Part shown: one piece after another, positions 1 through 6,216 of the stretch
How positions within the stretch are numbered: the first letter of the stretch is position 1
How the letters are laid out: every line of letters starts with the position of its first letter
Source of the DNA: Gemmobacter sp.
GTDB lineage: Bacteria > Pseudomonadota > Alphaproteobacteria > Rhodobacterales > Rhodobacteraceae
Length of the DNA stretch: 8,457 nucleotides
Reading direction: 5' to 3'
Assembly (NCBI GenBank): GCA_030656535.1
Contig: JAUSPL010000241.1
Span: 1-8,457 of the forward strand
Notes under the pieces: model-generated
What the model saw: the letters and a program-made list of their open reading frames with translations, nothing else
What the model was told of the DNA's origin: nothing
The model's database searches: none
Program-made: the position numbers and the translations under genes

Positions 1-1
1 C

Positions 2-1255
2 AACCGGATCCCGTCCAGCCGCAGGCTGGAGCGTGAGGCGGGGCGCAATGTCGAGGTGATGTGGTTGCTTGGACGGTTGGTGCCAGATCACAAGACCATT
101 GCGGATTTCCGGCGTGAGAACGGATCGCCCATCCGCAAGACCTGCGCGCAATTCGTGGAGCTATGCCGCAGGATCGGCACGCTGAAGGGCGATTGCATGG
201 CCATCGACGGCAGTAAGTTCAAGGCCGTGAACAGTGAGGCCCCGAACGCCACCGGTCCGAGTGAGCGGGCCGAACGACAAGAACTTCACCAAGGGCAAGA
301 TCGCCAGTCGCCTTGCGCATCTGGAGGTCGATGTCGAACGCTATCTCACCGAGATGGTGCGCATCGATCGGCAGGAGGAAGGTGAAGCGCGGGCCGAGAA
401 GGTTGCGCACCTGGCGCAGCGATATGGGCGCCTCAAGCAGGAAATCGAGAAGCTGAAGGCGATGGATAAGGCGCTGGTCGATGCGCCGGACGGCCAGATC
501 TCTCTGACTGACCCGGATGCCCGCGCCATGGCCACGAGCGCGCGCAACAGCGGGCTGGTGGCTACAATGCGCAATGCGTCGTGGACACCGAGACCCACAT
601 CATCGTCACCCATGACGTTACCAACAAGGGCTTTGACCGTGATCAACTCAGCCCGATGGCAATTGCAGCCAAAGAGGCGCTCGGGTGCGGCAAGCTGCAT
701 GCCCTGGCTGACAAGGGCTATTACAGCGGTGTCGAGATCACCGCCTGCGACAAGGCGGGTATCACGGTGACCATGCCGCGCCCGGAAACCTCCGGCAATC
801 GCAGCCAGGGCATGTATGTGAAGGCCGACTTCAAATATGACGCCGCGCGCGACGTGTATGTCTGCCCGACAGGCGACGCGCTGACCTACCGCTACACGCG
901 CGAAGAAGACGGGCTCCAGGTCCGGCGATACTGGACCAACGAATGCCAGCACTGCCCCGTGAAATCACGCTGCACCACAGGCACGGAGCGCCGGGTCACT
1001 CGCTGGGAATACGAGCATCTGGTGGACGAGATGCGCGACCGCTTGCGCAGCGCCGCTGATCCGATGACCCTGCGCCGCAGCACGGTCGAGCATCCTTTCG
1101 GCACGATCAAGGCCTGGATGGGCACCACCCATTTCCTGATGCGCCGTCTGAAAAACGTGCGCACCGAGATGGCGCTGAACGTCCTAGCCTACAACATCAA
1201 GCGCATGGTCACCTTGGTCGGGATCAAGGGGCTGATGGCGGCGATTCCCGCCTGA
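2..1255 (+). pseudogene. IS1182-family DDE transposase, 5'-partial and twice frameshifted
   Basis: Transposase of an IS1182-type element that cuts and joins DNA through a DDE (RNase H-like) core. The frame is open from base 2 (NRIPSSRRLEREAGRNVEV...), so the true start is upstream of the window. The first catalytic Asp is in MAIDGSKF (codon 206-208), the second in LADKGYYSG (710-712), and the Glu in STVEHPFGTIK (1088-1090). The frame is lost after KAVN at base 232, where 40 extra bases precede the expected NDKNFTKGK block. It then runs in another frame to about 560, where one missing G (GTGGCTAC in place of an expected GTGGGCTAC) returns it to the first frame. The rest reads cleanly to TGA at 1253-1255. 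A coiled region at about 300-470 is normal for the family. A sequencing error could explain the single-base loss but hardly the 40-base gain. Confidence 0.9.
233..276 (+). repeat. Imperfect short direct repeat inside the transposase pseudogene
   Basis: Bases 233-248 (AGTGAGGCCCCGAACG) recur as 260-276 (AGTGAGCGGGCCGAACG), with two mismatches and one gap, at a spacing of 27-28 bases. The repeat covers the 40 bases that interrupt the transposase frame between KAVN and NDKNF. A slipped or illegitimate duplication would explain most of the extra length. It does not account for the roughly 13 further bases, so the origin of the insert is only partly explained. Confidence 0.55.
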
Positions 1256-1457
1256 TAGGGTGAAGATCATCCCCAAAATCAGAAGAACATGCTCTCACAG
1301 GCCCGATATACGCGCCACTGGCGGGTTGCATGAACCCAAGCAGGCAGAAAGACCCGCTGCGAACCCATCACATCGCTGGTGGCGGTTGGTGCAGGAGTTT
1401 CCAAACAGCCTACGCCCTTTGGTGCGCAACCCGCCCAGCAGGTAGGGATAGCTGCCG
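1256..1457. other. Noncoding IS tail and junction with the flagellar operon
   Basis: About 200 bases lie between the transposase stop and the stop codon of the convergent flagellar operon. No credible gene is present; the short open frames show no recognisable protein. A five-base inverted repeat (GGGTT-GCATG-AACCC, 1323-1337) has no T tract and is too weak to call a terminator. Part of this stretch belongs to the insertion sequence and part may be chromosomal, but the boundary cannot be placed from this window alone. No clear terminator is visible for either convergent transcript. Confidence 0.5.
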
Positions 1458-3710
1458 TCACTGTCCAGTTTTCGGTGGGTAGCTCAGTGGGCGCGGGACA
1501 TCCGCCAGAAGATCCGCGATCGCGCTCCGCGTCTGTTCTGTGGATTTGAGCAAGTCGCGCCCGCTGGCAAGGGGTCCGGGCGCATCATCCACACGGTCCA
1601 TCGCAACTGACTGATCGAGCGACATCAGACGGTCCAGGGTCCGCAGTCCCGGCACCTGGGAAATGTCTGCGGGGACTGAACGCACCCCTTGCCAGTCTTG
1701 TGCGCGCCATGCCACGGCTGCGGCGTCACCCACCTGTCCTGTCGCTGCGAGTACCGCAACGGCCTCGACAGATTGACCCAGCAATTGATGCGCTTGCGCG
1801 CGCAGGCGCTGCGCATCAGCCCCTTCAAGACCTGATAGCGCGCGCAGCGCGGCTCTTCCATCACGAAGGCCGATCGTCGCCTTGGCGTTCAAGAGCCGCG
1901 AGCGATCGGACCCGTCTTGCGGGATCCATGCAAGTGCTGCGTCAGGAAAACCTATCGCAAGCAGGCGTTCGGCGACCACTGGCGTTGCGGCGCCCGCTTG
2001 CTGCAAAGTTTCAGCACTTGGGATTGCCACGGCGTGTTGCAGCAGGTCTTTATCCTCACCACGAGTCGCCAGAATCTGCCATACCGCTGCGCGGATTTTC
2101 GGGTCATTTTGGCCCATTTCGACGAATGCGCGACGATACTCACCCGCTGCTGCAAGCGCGCGCGCCAAGGCCAATCGCAATGCGGGGCCGTCCGAGGTCG
2201 CACGGTTTTCCCGCTCAACCGCTTCCAGCGCGATCAAGCTTGCTTGATTCAAGGCGCCGCCACGGTCGACAACACTTTCAGCCAAGGCCACAAATGCCAT
2301 CGGAGTTTGCGGTCCGTCAGCAGCGACAACGCCGCTCAGCTTTGCCTCGGCCTCGACGACCGCCCCCCTCGCAAGGTCGAGCCGGGCATCGATCATGTCA
2401 AGCGCCTCTCCATCCCCGCCCGAGGCGCGCTGAACGGCGTTGCGGATCATCTGCGCAGCGCTGTCAGCCCCCGCAGCCAAGAGACGCAACGTCAGGGCGG
2501 GGCCCAGATGCCTGCGCAGATGCAAGGGCAATTCAGAAAACGCCCGAACGACGGCACCTTGCGCAAAGCTGTTTCCCTTGCCGAAATCCGGCTCCGACAG
2601 CACCGCCCATAACGCGACGGCGCTGTCACAGTCCGCCATGCCGGCGAATGTGTCAGGCGCAGGTTTTTCGTCCAAGACCGCAGCAACAACCCGCACGATA
2701 GGCAGCTGTGGCGCGCCTGGTGAAAGGGTGACAAGCAAGTTTTCTGCTTCTGCGCCAAAGCCTGCATAAAGATACAATCGCGTCAGCTCGAGAACCGAGT
2801 CGATATCAGGCTCATCGAATTCGCCCACCAGACCTGCACGAGCCGCAGCGATCTGGGCGGGCAGCGGCGTTTCAGAGCCCCAGCTGGCGACATCCAGATC
2901 CGAATCCGGCAGACAGATTGACCCGCGCGCTGTCAAATCACCTGCGCCGTTCCCGGCGCCAGGCAAGACACGCAGCTGACCTGATCGCGGTGCCGCCGTC
3001 GAAGTATCAGCGAGTGAAGGACTCGGGTCCGATTTCGGCGGTTCGGGCCGCTTGGGCAAACTGTGAACAGGCTCGACCAAACCGCGGGCGGCGGTCTGCG
3101 CCAATTCAAAGAGCAAACGGTCTTGCAAGGCGGACACACGGGGGTCGGTGGCACCAAGCGGCAACGGCAAGGTAGGGCGCGGCCGTGTTGGCGCTTGCAC
3201 TATCGTTTCCAGTAGGGGTGCGGGCTTCTGGCGCGGAGAGGGCGTTGTCGGGCGCGCTTTTGGTCTCAACTCCGATGACGCAGTCAACTGCCTGAGGGCC
3301 GGTCCGTTCGGGGCATCGATCCCCATTTCAAAGCCAGACCCGGGGGTTGGAGGTCCATCCGCGATGTCGATCACTACAATCTTCGGCTGGAACGAGAATA
3401 CGGTCGCATGGCATGTACAACGCATGGTCAGCCGCAATGCACCTGCAGCTGGATCAACCCAAATCGCGGTCAGCCGATCACGCGAGATGTGTGAAAAGAC
3501 CTTGCTCAGATCAAAGCGAAAGTCTTTTTCAGGAAGCCGCAGTTCATACCCATCCAAGGTGCGTCCGAACTGCCAGTCAATCGGATCTGGAAAGGTCAGT
3601 ACGAGCCGCGAGAATCCCTGGTGCTCGCCCGACTGCACCGAAACGGTCTGAGCCAATGCCATTGTCGGAAACATTGCCAGTGCCAGGATCAGCGTCCAGA
3701 TCCGCATCAT
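1458..3710 (-). CDS. Exported AMIN-like/helical-repeat (TPR-type) protein of the motor operon
   Basis: A 750-residue protein with an evident Sec signal peptide: hydrophobic residues 4-19 ending in MALA-Q, with probable cleavage after residue 20, so it should act in the periplasm. Residues 21-119 look like an AMIN-type beta domain (SRLVLTF, GYELRLP, IVVIDIADGPP) and hold a CTC pair at 98-100. A proline-rich linker runs from about 135 to 250. From about 265 to 740 the protein is Ala/Leu-rich helical hairpins resembling degenerate TPR/SEL1 repeats. The start overlaps the motA stop by 4 bases. AGGAGG lies 4 bases before the first ATG and 7 before the second (3707), so Met2 may be the real start. 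Being last in a fliL-motE-motA operon suggests a motor or stator role, possibly like rhizobial MotC, but that is inference. The last few residues may be altered by the nearby insertion sequence. No enzymatic motif is seen. Confidence 0.85.
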   Translation of the reverse strand: MMRIWTLILALAMFPTMALAQTVSVQSGEHQGFSRLVLTFPDPIDWQFGRTLDGYELRLPEKDFRFDLSKVFSHISRDRLTAIWVDPAAGALRLTMRCTCHATVFSFQPKIVVIDIADGPPTPGSGFEMGIDAPNGPALRQLTASSELRPKARPTTPSPRQKPAPLLETIVQAPTRPRPTLPLPLGATDPRVSALQDRLLFELAQTAARGLVEPVHSLPKRPEPPKSDPSPSLADTSTAAPRSGQLRVLPGAGNGAGDLTARGSICLPDSDLDVASWGSETPLPAQIAAARAGLVGEFDEPDIDSVLELTRLYLYAGFGAEAENLLVTLSPGAPQLPIVRVVAAVLDEKPAPDTFAGMADCDSAVALWAVLSEPDFGKGNSFAQGAVVRAFSELPLHLRRHLGPALTLRLLAAGADSAAQMIRNAVQRASGGDGEALDMIDARLDLARGAVVEAEAKLSGVVAADGPQTPMAFVALAESVVDRGGALNQASLIALEAVERENRATSDGPALRLALARALAAAGEYRRAFVEMGQNDPKIRAAVWQILATRGEDKDLLQHAVAIPSAETLQQAGAATPVVAERLLAIGFPDAALAWIPQDGSDRSRLLNAKATIGLRDGRAALRALSGLEGADAQRLRAQAHQLLGQSVEAVAVLAATGQVGDAAAVAWRAQDWQGVRSVPADISQVPGLRTLDRLMSLDQSVAMDRVDDAPGPLASGRDLLKSTEQTRSAIADLLADVPRPLSYPPKTGQ

Positions 3711-4576
3711 GCAGCCTCCTGCTTCAATGCGCGCAGCGAATCCTCGAGGTCGCCGAAGGAGGGTCGAACATGGTGGGGAGTATTCTGTCGCCCCACTTCG
3801 ATACAGATATTGGCGGGATGGCGGTGCAGGTTTGCAACCAGAACTTCGCGGATCAGGGTGTAGAAATGCCCGTCCTCCTCCACCACCTGTTTTACTTTGG
3901 AGGCAAACGGCCCAACCAGGCCGTAGGCCAGAAACACCCCCAGAAATGTCCCGACCAAGGCGCCACCGATCATCTTGCCCAAGACCTCGGGCGGCTGGTC
4001 AATGGACCCCATAGTCTTGATAACCCCCAGCACAGCGGCAACGATTCCCAGCGCCGGCAATCCGTCGGCCACAGTCTGCAACGCATGACTTGGGTGCAAA
4101 GCGTGGTGGAGATGCGTCTCCATTCGCTTGTCCAGCACCTCTTCGACCTGATGGGGGTCGTCATAGTTCATCGACCCGACGCGCAATGTGTCGCAGATCA
4201 GGTCGATTGCCTCGTGATCGTGCTGGATTTTTGGGTACTTGCCGAATATTGACGATTCGTGCGGGTTCTCGATATGCTCTTCGAGTCCAACGGGGTTGCT
4301 GCGCGAAATGCGGATCAATTCGAACAACAGGCACAGCATATCACGATAGTCGCCAGGAAGCCATTTCGGCCCTTTGAACACCTTCTTCAGCTCACGCAGC
4401 GTTTGCTTTACACCGGCCCCGTCGTTCGCAATCAGGAATGCGCCAATGGCAGCGCCCCCAATCATTGCCAACTCGAACGGCAATGATTTCATGATGATTT
4501 CCATCTTGCCGCCGGCGGCCAGATAGCCGCCGAAGACCATGACGAAAATCACAACAATACCGATGATTCCGATCAT
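3707..4576 (-). CDS. motA: Flagellar motor stator protein MotA
   Basis: MotA forms, with MotB, the inner-membrane ion channel whose cytoplasmic loop pushes on FliG to turn the flagellum. The 289 residues match the usual MotA length. Four membrane segments lie at about 1-21, 34-51, 171-190 and 201-223, with the large cytoplasmic loop between the second and third. Key family features are visible: the loop motif SRSNPVGLEEHIENPHESSIFGKYP carrying the charged residues R92 and E99 that correspond to E. coli R90 and E98; P174 in DGLPALGIVAAVLG, matching P173; and RPSFGDLED near the C terminus, matching the P222 region. The long N-terminal half favours a MotA of the E. coli type; whether the ion is H+ or Na+ cannot be read here. 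An AGGGGGA ribosome site precedes the ATG. motB is not adjacent, so it must be encoded elsewhere. Confidence 0.97.
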   Translation of the reverse strand: MIGIIGIVVIFVMVFGGYLAAGGKMEIIMKSLPFELAMIGGAAIGAFLIANDGAGVKQTLRELKKVFKGPKWLPGDYRDMLCLLFELIRISRSNPVGLEEHIENPHESSIFGKYPKIQHDHEAIDLICDTLRVGSMNYDDPHQVEEVLDKRMETHLHHALHPSHALQTVADGLPALGIVAAVLGVIKTMGSIDQPPEVLGKMIGGALVGTFLGVFLAYGLVGPFASKVKQVVEEDGHFYTLIREVLVANLHRHPANICIEVGRQNTPHHVRPSFGDLEDSLRALKQEAA

Positions 4577-4637
4577 GGCGTCCCCCTGTCTGATGTGTTT
4601 GCCGACCCTCGCAGAGGGCGGTTAAGAAATCCTGTCG

Positions 4638-5237
4638 CTAGTTCTTGGGAACCAGTGCATTTCGTCCGGCCAACAGAACGGAAACGCTGTATGCAGCCTC
4701 TGACGACAAGCCAGACATTATGGCGGCCGCAATTTCCGGACGCATCCGACCAAGAAAACCGGCGGCGAACTCGGGTTTCATCGCCTCAAACAGAGATGCC
4801 GCGTCTTTTGGCTTCATCGATTCATAAACTGCCGTAAGTTTTGCAAGATCAGCCTCGGCCGCTCCGTCCGCGCGCGATAGCGTGGCTGACAAGCTTGCCT
4901 CGGCATCACGCAACTCTTCGAGGCGTTTGGCTATCGCTTGCTCGGCCAACGCGAGGGCAGCATTGCGATCTGCGACCGCTGCCTCTTGCACCAGGATCCG
5001 GTCCTCTCGAGCGCGAAGCGCCGCAACCAGTTCCATCGGTGGCGGCTCGCAACCTGCTGAGGTCAGACTTTGTCCTGCCTCAAACGCTTCTGGAACAAGT
5101 GCGCGCGCCTCGTTCATGCCGAGGCCAAGCCGTATGGCCCCGGACACCGCCAACAGCCCCGCCAGAAAGGTCAGCGCGCCGCGTCCCGGGCGCCTGCGCG
5201 GCAAGGAACTTGCCTCTGACTTTGCCGTGGCGGTCAT
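4638..5237 (-). CDS. motE: MotE-family membrane/periplasmic protein
   Basis: A 199-residue protein with a basic N terminus (RRRPGRG, 14-20), one membrane segment or uncleaved signal at about 21-40, an Ala/Glu-rich coiled coil at about 70-130, and a C-terminal MgtE-N-like helical unit at 135-190. The last has the repeating pattern YESMKPKDAASLFEAMKPEFAAGFLGRMRPEIAAAIMSGL. This layout is that of the MotE family (COG3334-like) in alphaproteobacterial flagellar clusters. In Sinorhizobium MotE is a periplasmic chaperone for the motor protein MotC. Here the substrate could be the large exported protein two genes downstream, but that is inference. The ATG overlaps the preceding gene by 4 bases, and GAGGAGG sits 7 bases upstream. 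A 61-base gap separates it from motA. Confidence 0.8.
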   Translation of the reverse strand: MTATAKSEASSLPRRRPGRGALTFLAGLLAVSGAIRLGLGMNEARALVPEAFEAGQSLTSAGCEPPPMELVAALRAREDRILVQEAAVADRNAALALAEQAIAKRLEELRDAEASLSATLSRADGAAEADLAKLTAVYESMKPKDAASLFEAMKPEFAAGFLGRMRPEIAAAIMSGLSSEAAYSVSVLLAGRNALVPKN

Positions 5238-5617
5238 TCGGCTGCCTCCTCACCCCGTGCGGGTCGACGGCGTACGAATCGCATGCGCCGGTCCGCAAGG
5301 TCCTGACCCTGGGTCTCGAGGGGTTCCGTCGAGTCCGGCAGGTCATGCAGGGATGCCACAAGCAGTTCCAGTCGCGCAGCTGCCGCCTCACCCCGCACGG
5401 TCAGGACGGCCAATTCGGCGGTCGAATCGCCCGCCGCAGCTTGCGCCTTGATCAGTGCCCGCGTCATATCATCGACTTGGGCTGACAGCACCGCAATGGC
5501 CCCCCCCATACCCGTTTCAAGCTGGGTAAACCGGGTCAAGCGCCGTGACAGCACGAAGCAGTAGACCGCAACCCCAAAGGCTCCGGCCGCAAGCAACATA
5601 TCGGCAATAAGTTCCAT
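5234..5617 (-). CDS. Small membrane-anchored coiled-coil protein of the flagellar operon (possibly DUF6468)
   Basis: A 127-residue protein of unproven function. Residues 4-24 form a membrane segment (IADMLLAAGAFGVAVYCFVLS) followed by the basic stretch RRLTRF. Residues 30-90 are predicted helical and coiled (GGAIAVLSAQVDDMTRALIKAQ... AELAVL...AARLELLVASL). The tail is rich in Arg and Glu. The short hydrophobic helix followed by positive charges suggests an N-out/C-in single-pass protein whose coil lies in the cytoplasm. It recalls the small proteins annotated as DUF6468 next to fliL and motE in alphaproteobacteria, but that name is from memory and unchecked. It is surely translated: AGGGGA precedes the ATG, it starts 9 bases after fliL, and it overlaps the motE-like start by 4 bases. 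Confidence 0.8.
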   Translation of the reverse strand: MELIADMLLAAGAFGVAVYCFVLSRRLTRFTQLETGMGGAIAVLSAQVDDMTRALIKAQAAAGDSTAELAVLTVRGEAAAARLELLVASLHDLPDSTEPLETQGQDLADRRMRFVRRRPARGEEAAE

Positions 5618-5626
5618 TGAATTCCC

Positions 5627-6100
5627 CTAGTTCAGCACGAATTCCGTTACCAGAAGATCGCGTACGCGCCCCTCCCCGGTGACGATCTGGACCCGGCGGA
5701 GCATATGCGCGCGCAGCCGGATCAATGCGGCCGGGTCTTCCAGATCCTTGGTTTCAACTGCGCGAAGATAGCTGTTCAGAACGTCCAGGATTCGAGGCAT
5801 CAGCATCGTCACCTCTGCCTGATGTGGCTTTGCAACCTCAAGCTGGCATTGAAACCGCAAATGTCGGCTGCGCGCGCCGGGGGGCAGGGTGATGACGAGC
5901 GCATCGACCGGAACGAACGCAATGTCGGGCAAAGCGGCAACCACTGATCCAGCAGATTCGGAATGGCCGGGCATCAGTCCCGAATATGTCACATAGAAGC
6001 CGCCAGCGCCCAGAACGCCTGCAGATACAAGCCCGACAAGGATCGGAAATATAGACTTTCGTTTTGGTGCCGCATCCTGCGGCTCGGCGATATCGGCCAT
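5627..6100 (-). CDS. fliL: Flagellar basal body-associated protein FliL
   Basis: FliL is a single-pass inner-membrane protein that surrounds and supports the MotA/MotB stators at the base of the flagellum. The 157 residues have a short cytoplasmic N terminus with KRK (13-15), one membrane segment at about 17-36, and a periplasmic stomatin-like domain. Family landmarks include the strand pattern DALVITLPPG, RHLRFQCQLEVA (80-90), the helix PRILDVLNSYLRAVETKDLED (102-122) and the closing RDLLVTEFVLN, which resembles the usual FliL ending. It is the first gene of the minus-strand operon, with GGAGG 6-7 bases before its ATG, and faces fliF across a control region containing a CtrA-type box. Confidence 0.93.
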   Translation of the reverse strand: MADIAEPQDAAPKRKSIFPILVGLVSAGVLGAGGFYVTYSGLMPGHSESAGSVVAALPDIAFVPVDALVITLPPGARSRHLRFQCQLEVAKPHQAEVTMLMPRILDVLNSYLRAVETKDLEDPAALIRLRAHMLRRVQIVTGEGRVRDLLVTEFVLN

Positions 6101-6125
6101 CTGCTGCCTCCGTCTTGCTGGGACA

Positions 6126-6154
6126 GCTATAGCCCATTGGTCACTAACCGATTG
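6126..6154 (-). promoter_or_regulatory. Candidate promoter for the fliL-motA operon
   Basis: Read on the minus strand, TATAGC (6131 down to 6126) resembles a -10 element, and a 17-base spacer puts the -35 position at 6154-6149, inside the CtrA box. This is the layout expected of a CtrA-activated promoter, where the -35 hexamer itself is poor. Transcription would begin near 6119, leaving a short leader before the fliL ATG at 6100. The -10 match is modest and the assignment is tentative. Confidence 0.4.
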
Positions 6155-6158
6155 TTAA
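6144..6158. promoter_or_regulatory. Probable CtrA binding site (CTAA-N7-TTAA) between fliL and fliF
   Basis: The sequence CTAACCGATTGTTAA fits the CtrA full-site consensus TTAA-N7-TTAA with one mismatch (C for T in the first half-site) and exact 7-base spacing. CtrA is the response regulator that activates early flagellar genes in Caulobacter and motility genes in Rhodobacterales, usually by binding over the -35 region. The site lies 43 bases from the fliL start and 58 bases before the GTG proposed for fliF, so it could serve both directions. Binding itself is inferred from the motif and setting. Confidence 0.7.
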
Positions 6159-6205
6159 GTCAGATCAGCGAATGATCGGACATCAGGGGCATATTGCCTC
6201 CAAGT

Positions 6206-6210
6206 CGGAG
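6206..6210 (+). promoter_or_regulatory. Ribosome binding site that selects the fliF start
   Basis: CGGAG ends 6 bases before GTG at 6217, a good Shine-Dalgarno spacing. The in-frame ATG at 6172 has no purine-rich site upstream and lies only 13 bases after the CtrA box, where a CtrA-dependent transcript would hardly have begun. The protein read from GTG (V/M-QQVQTLWTKLDNRRRL) also has the usual short FliF N terminus ahead of its first membrane segment. Confidence 0.7.
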
Positions 6211-6216
6211 AATCCG

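Larger units (their letters stand above)
1..1430 (+). mobile_element. IS1182-family insertion sequence, 3' part, decayed
   Basis: This is the right-hand part of an insertion sequence, recognised only from its transposase; the left end lies outside the window. The family call rests on transposase motifs typical of IS1182: IDGSKFKAVN, ISLTDPDAR, the ADKGYY block and VEHPFGTIKAWMG. The right boundary is an estimate. The bases after the transposase stop, including a stretch near 1396-1425, look like the short noncoding tail these elements carry, but no terminal inverted repeat or target duplication can be tested without the left end. The element may stop anywhere between about 1400 and 1460. Its transposase is broken, so this copy should not move by itself. 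Confidence 0.65.

Noticed and set aside
233..565. Programmed frameshifting as an explanation for the split transposase
   Set aside because: The first break is a 40-base insertion with no slippery run, and IS1182-type transposases are normally a single open frame.
341..952. Minus-strand open frame of 203 codons across the transposase
   Set aside because: Antisense of transposase sequence with conserved motifs on the plus strand; no independent coding sign.
1323..1337. Inverted repeat GGGTT-GCATG-AACCC as an IS end or terminator
   Set aside because: Too short, no T tract, and inside the probable IS tail; matches of this size are expected by chance.
1475..1495. GGTGGGTAGCTCAGTGGGCG resembles the D-arm of a tRNA
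   Set aside because: It lies inside the 3' end of the exported repeat protein gene, and no anticodon stem, T-arm (GGTTCGAAT-like) or matching acceptor stem follows.
1700..2701. Long plus-strand open frame of 333 codons opposite the repeat protein
   Set aside because: It is Arg/Pro/Ser-rich with no recognisable domain, as expected for the antisense of a GC-rich gene, whereas the minus-strand frame has a signal peptide and coupled start.
3347..4252. Plus-strand open frame of 301 codons across the motA and repeat-protein genes
   Set aside because: It spans two well-supported opposite genes, has no ribosome site or family resemblance, and is an antisense shadow.
4606..4618. Hairpin CCCTC-GCA-GAGGG between the motE-like gene and motA, as a possible terminator
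   Set aside because: The stem is only five pairs and no T tract follows on the transcribed strand; motA has its own ribosome site but is likely co-transcribed.
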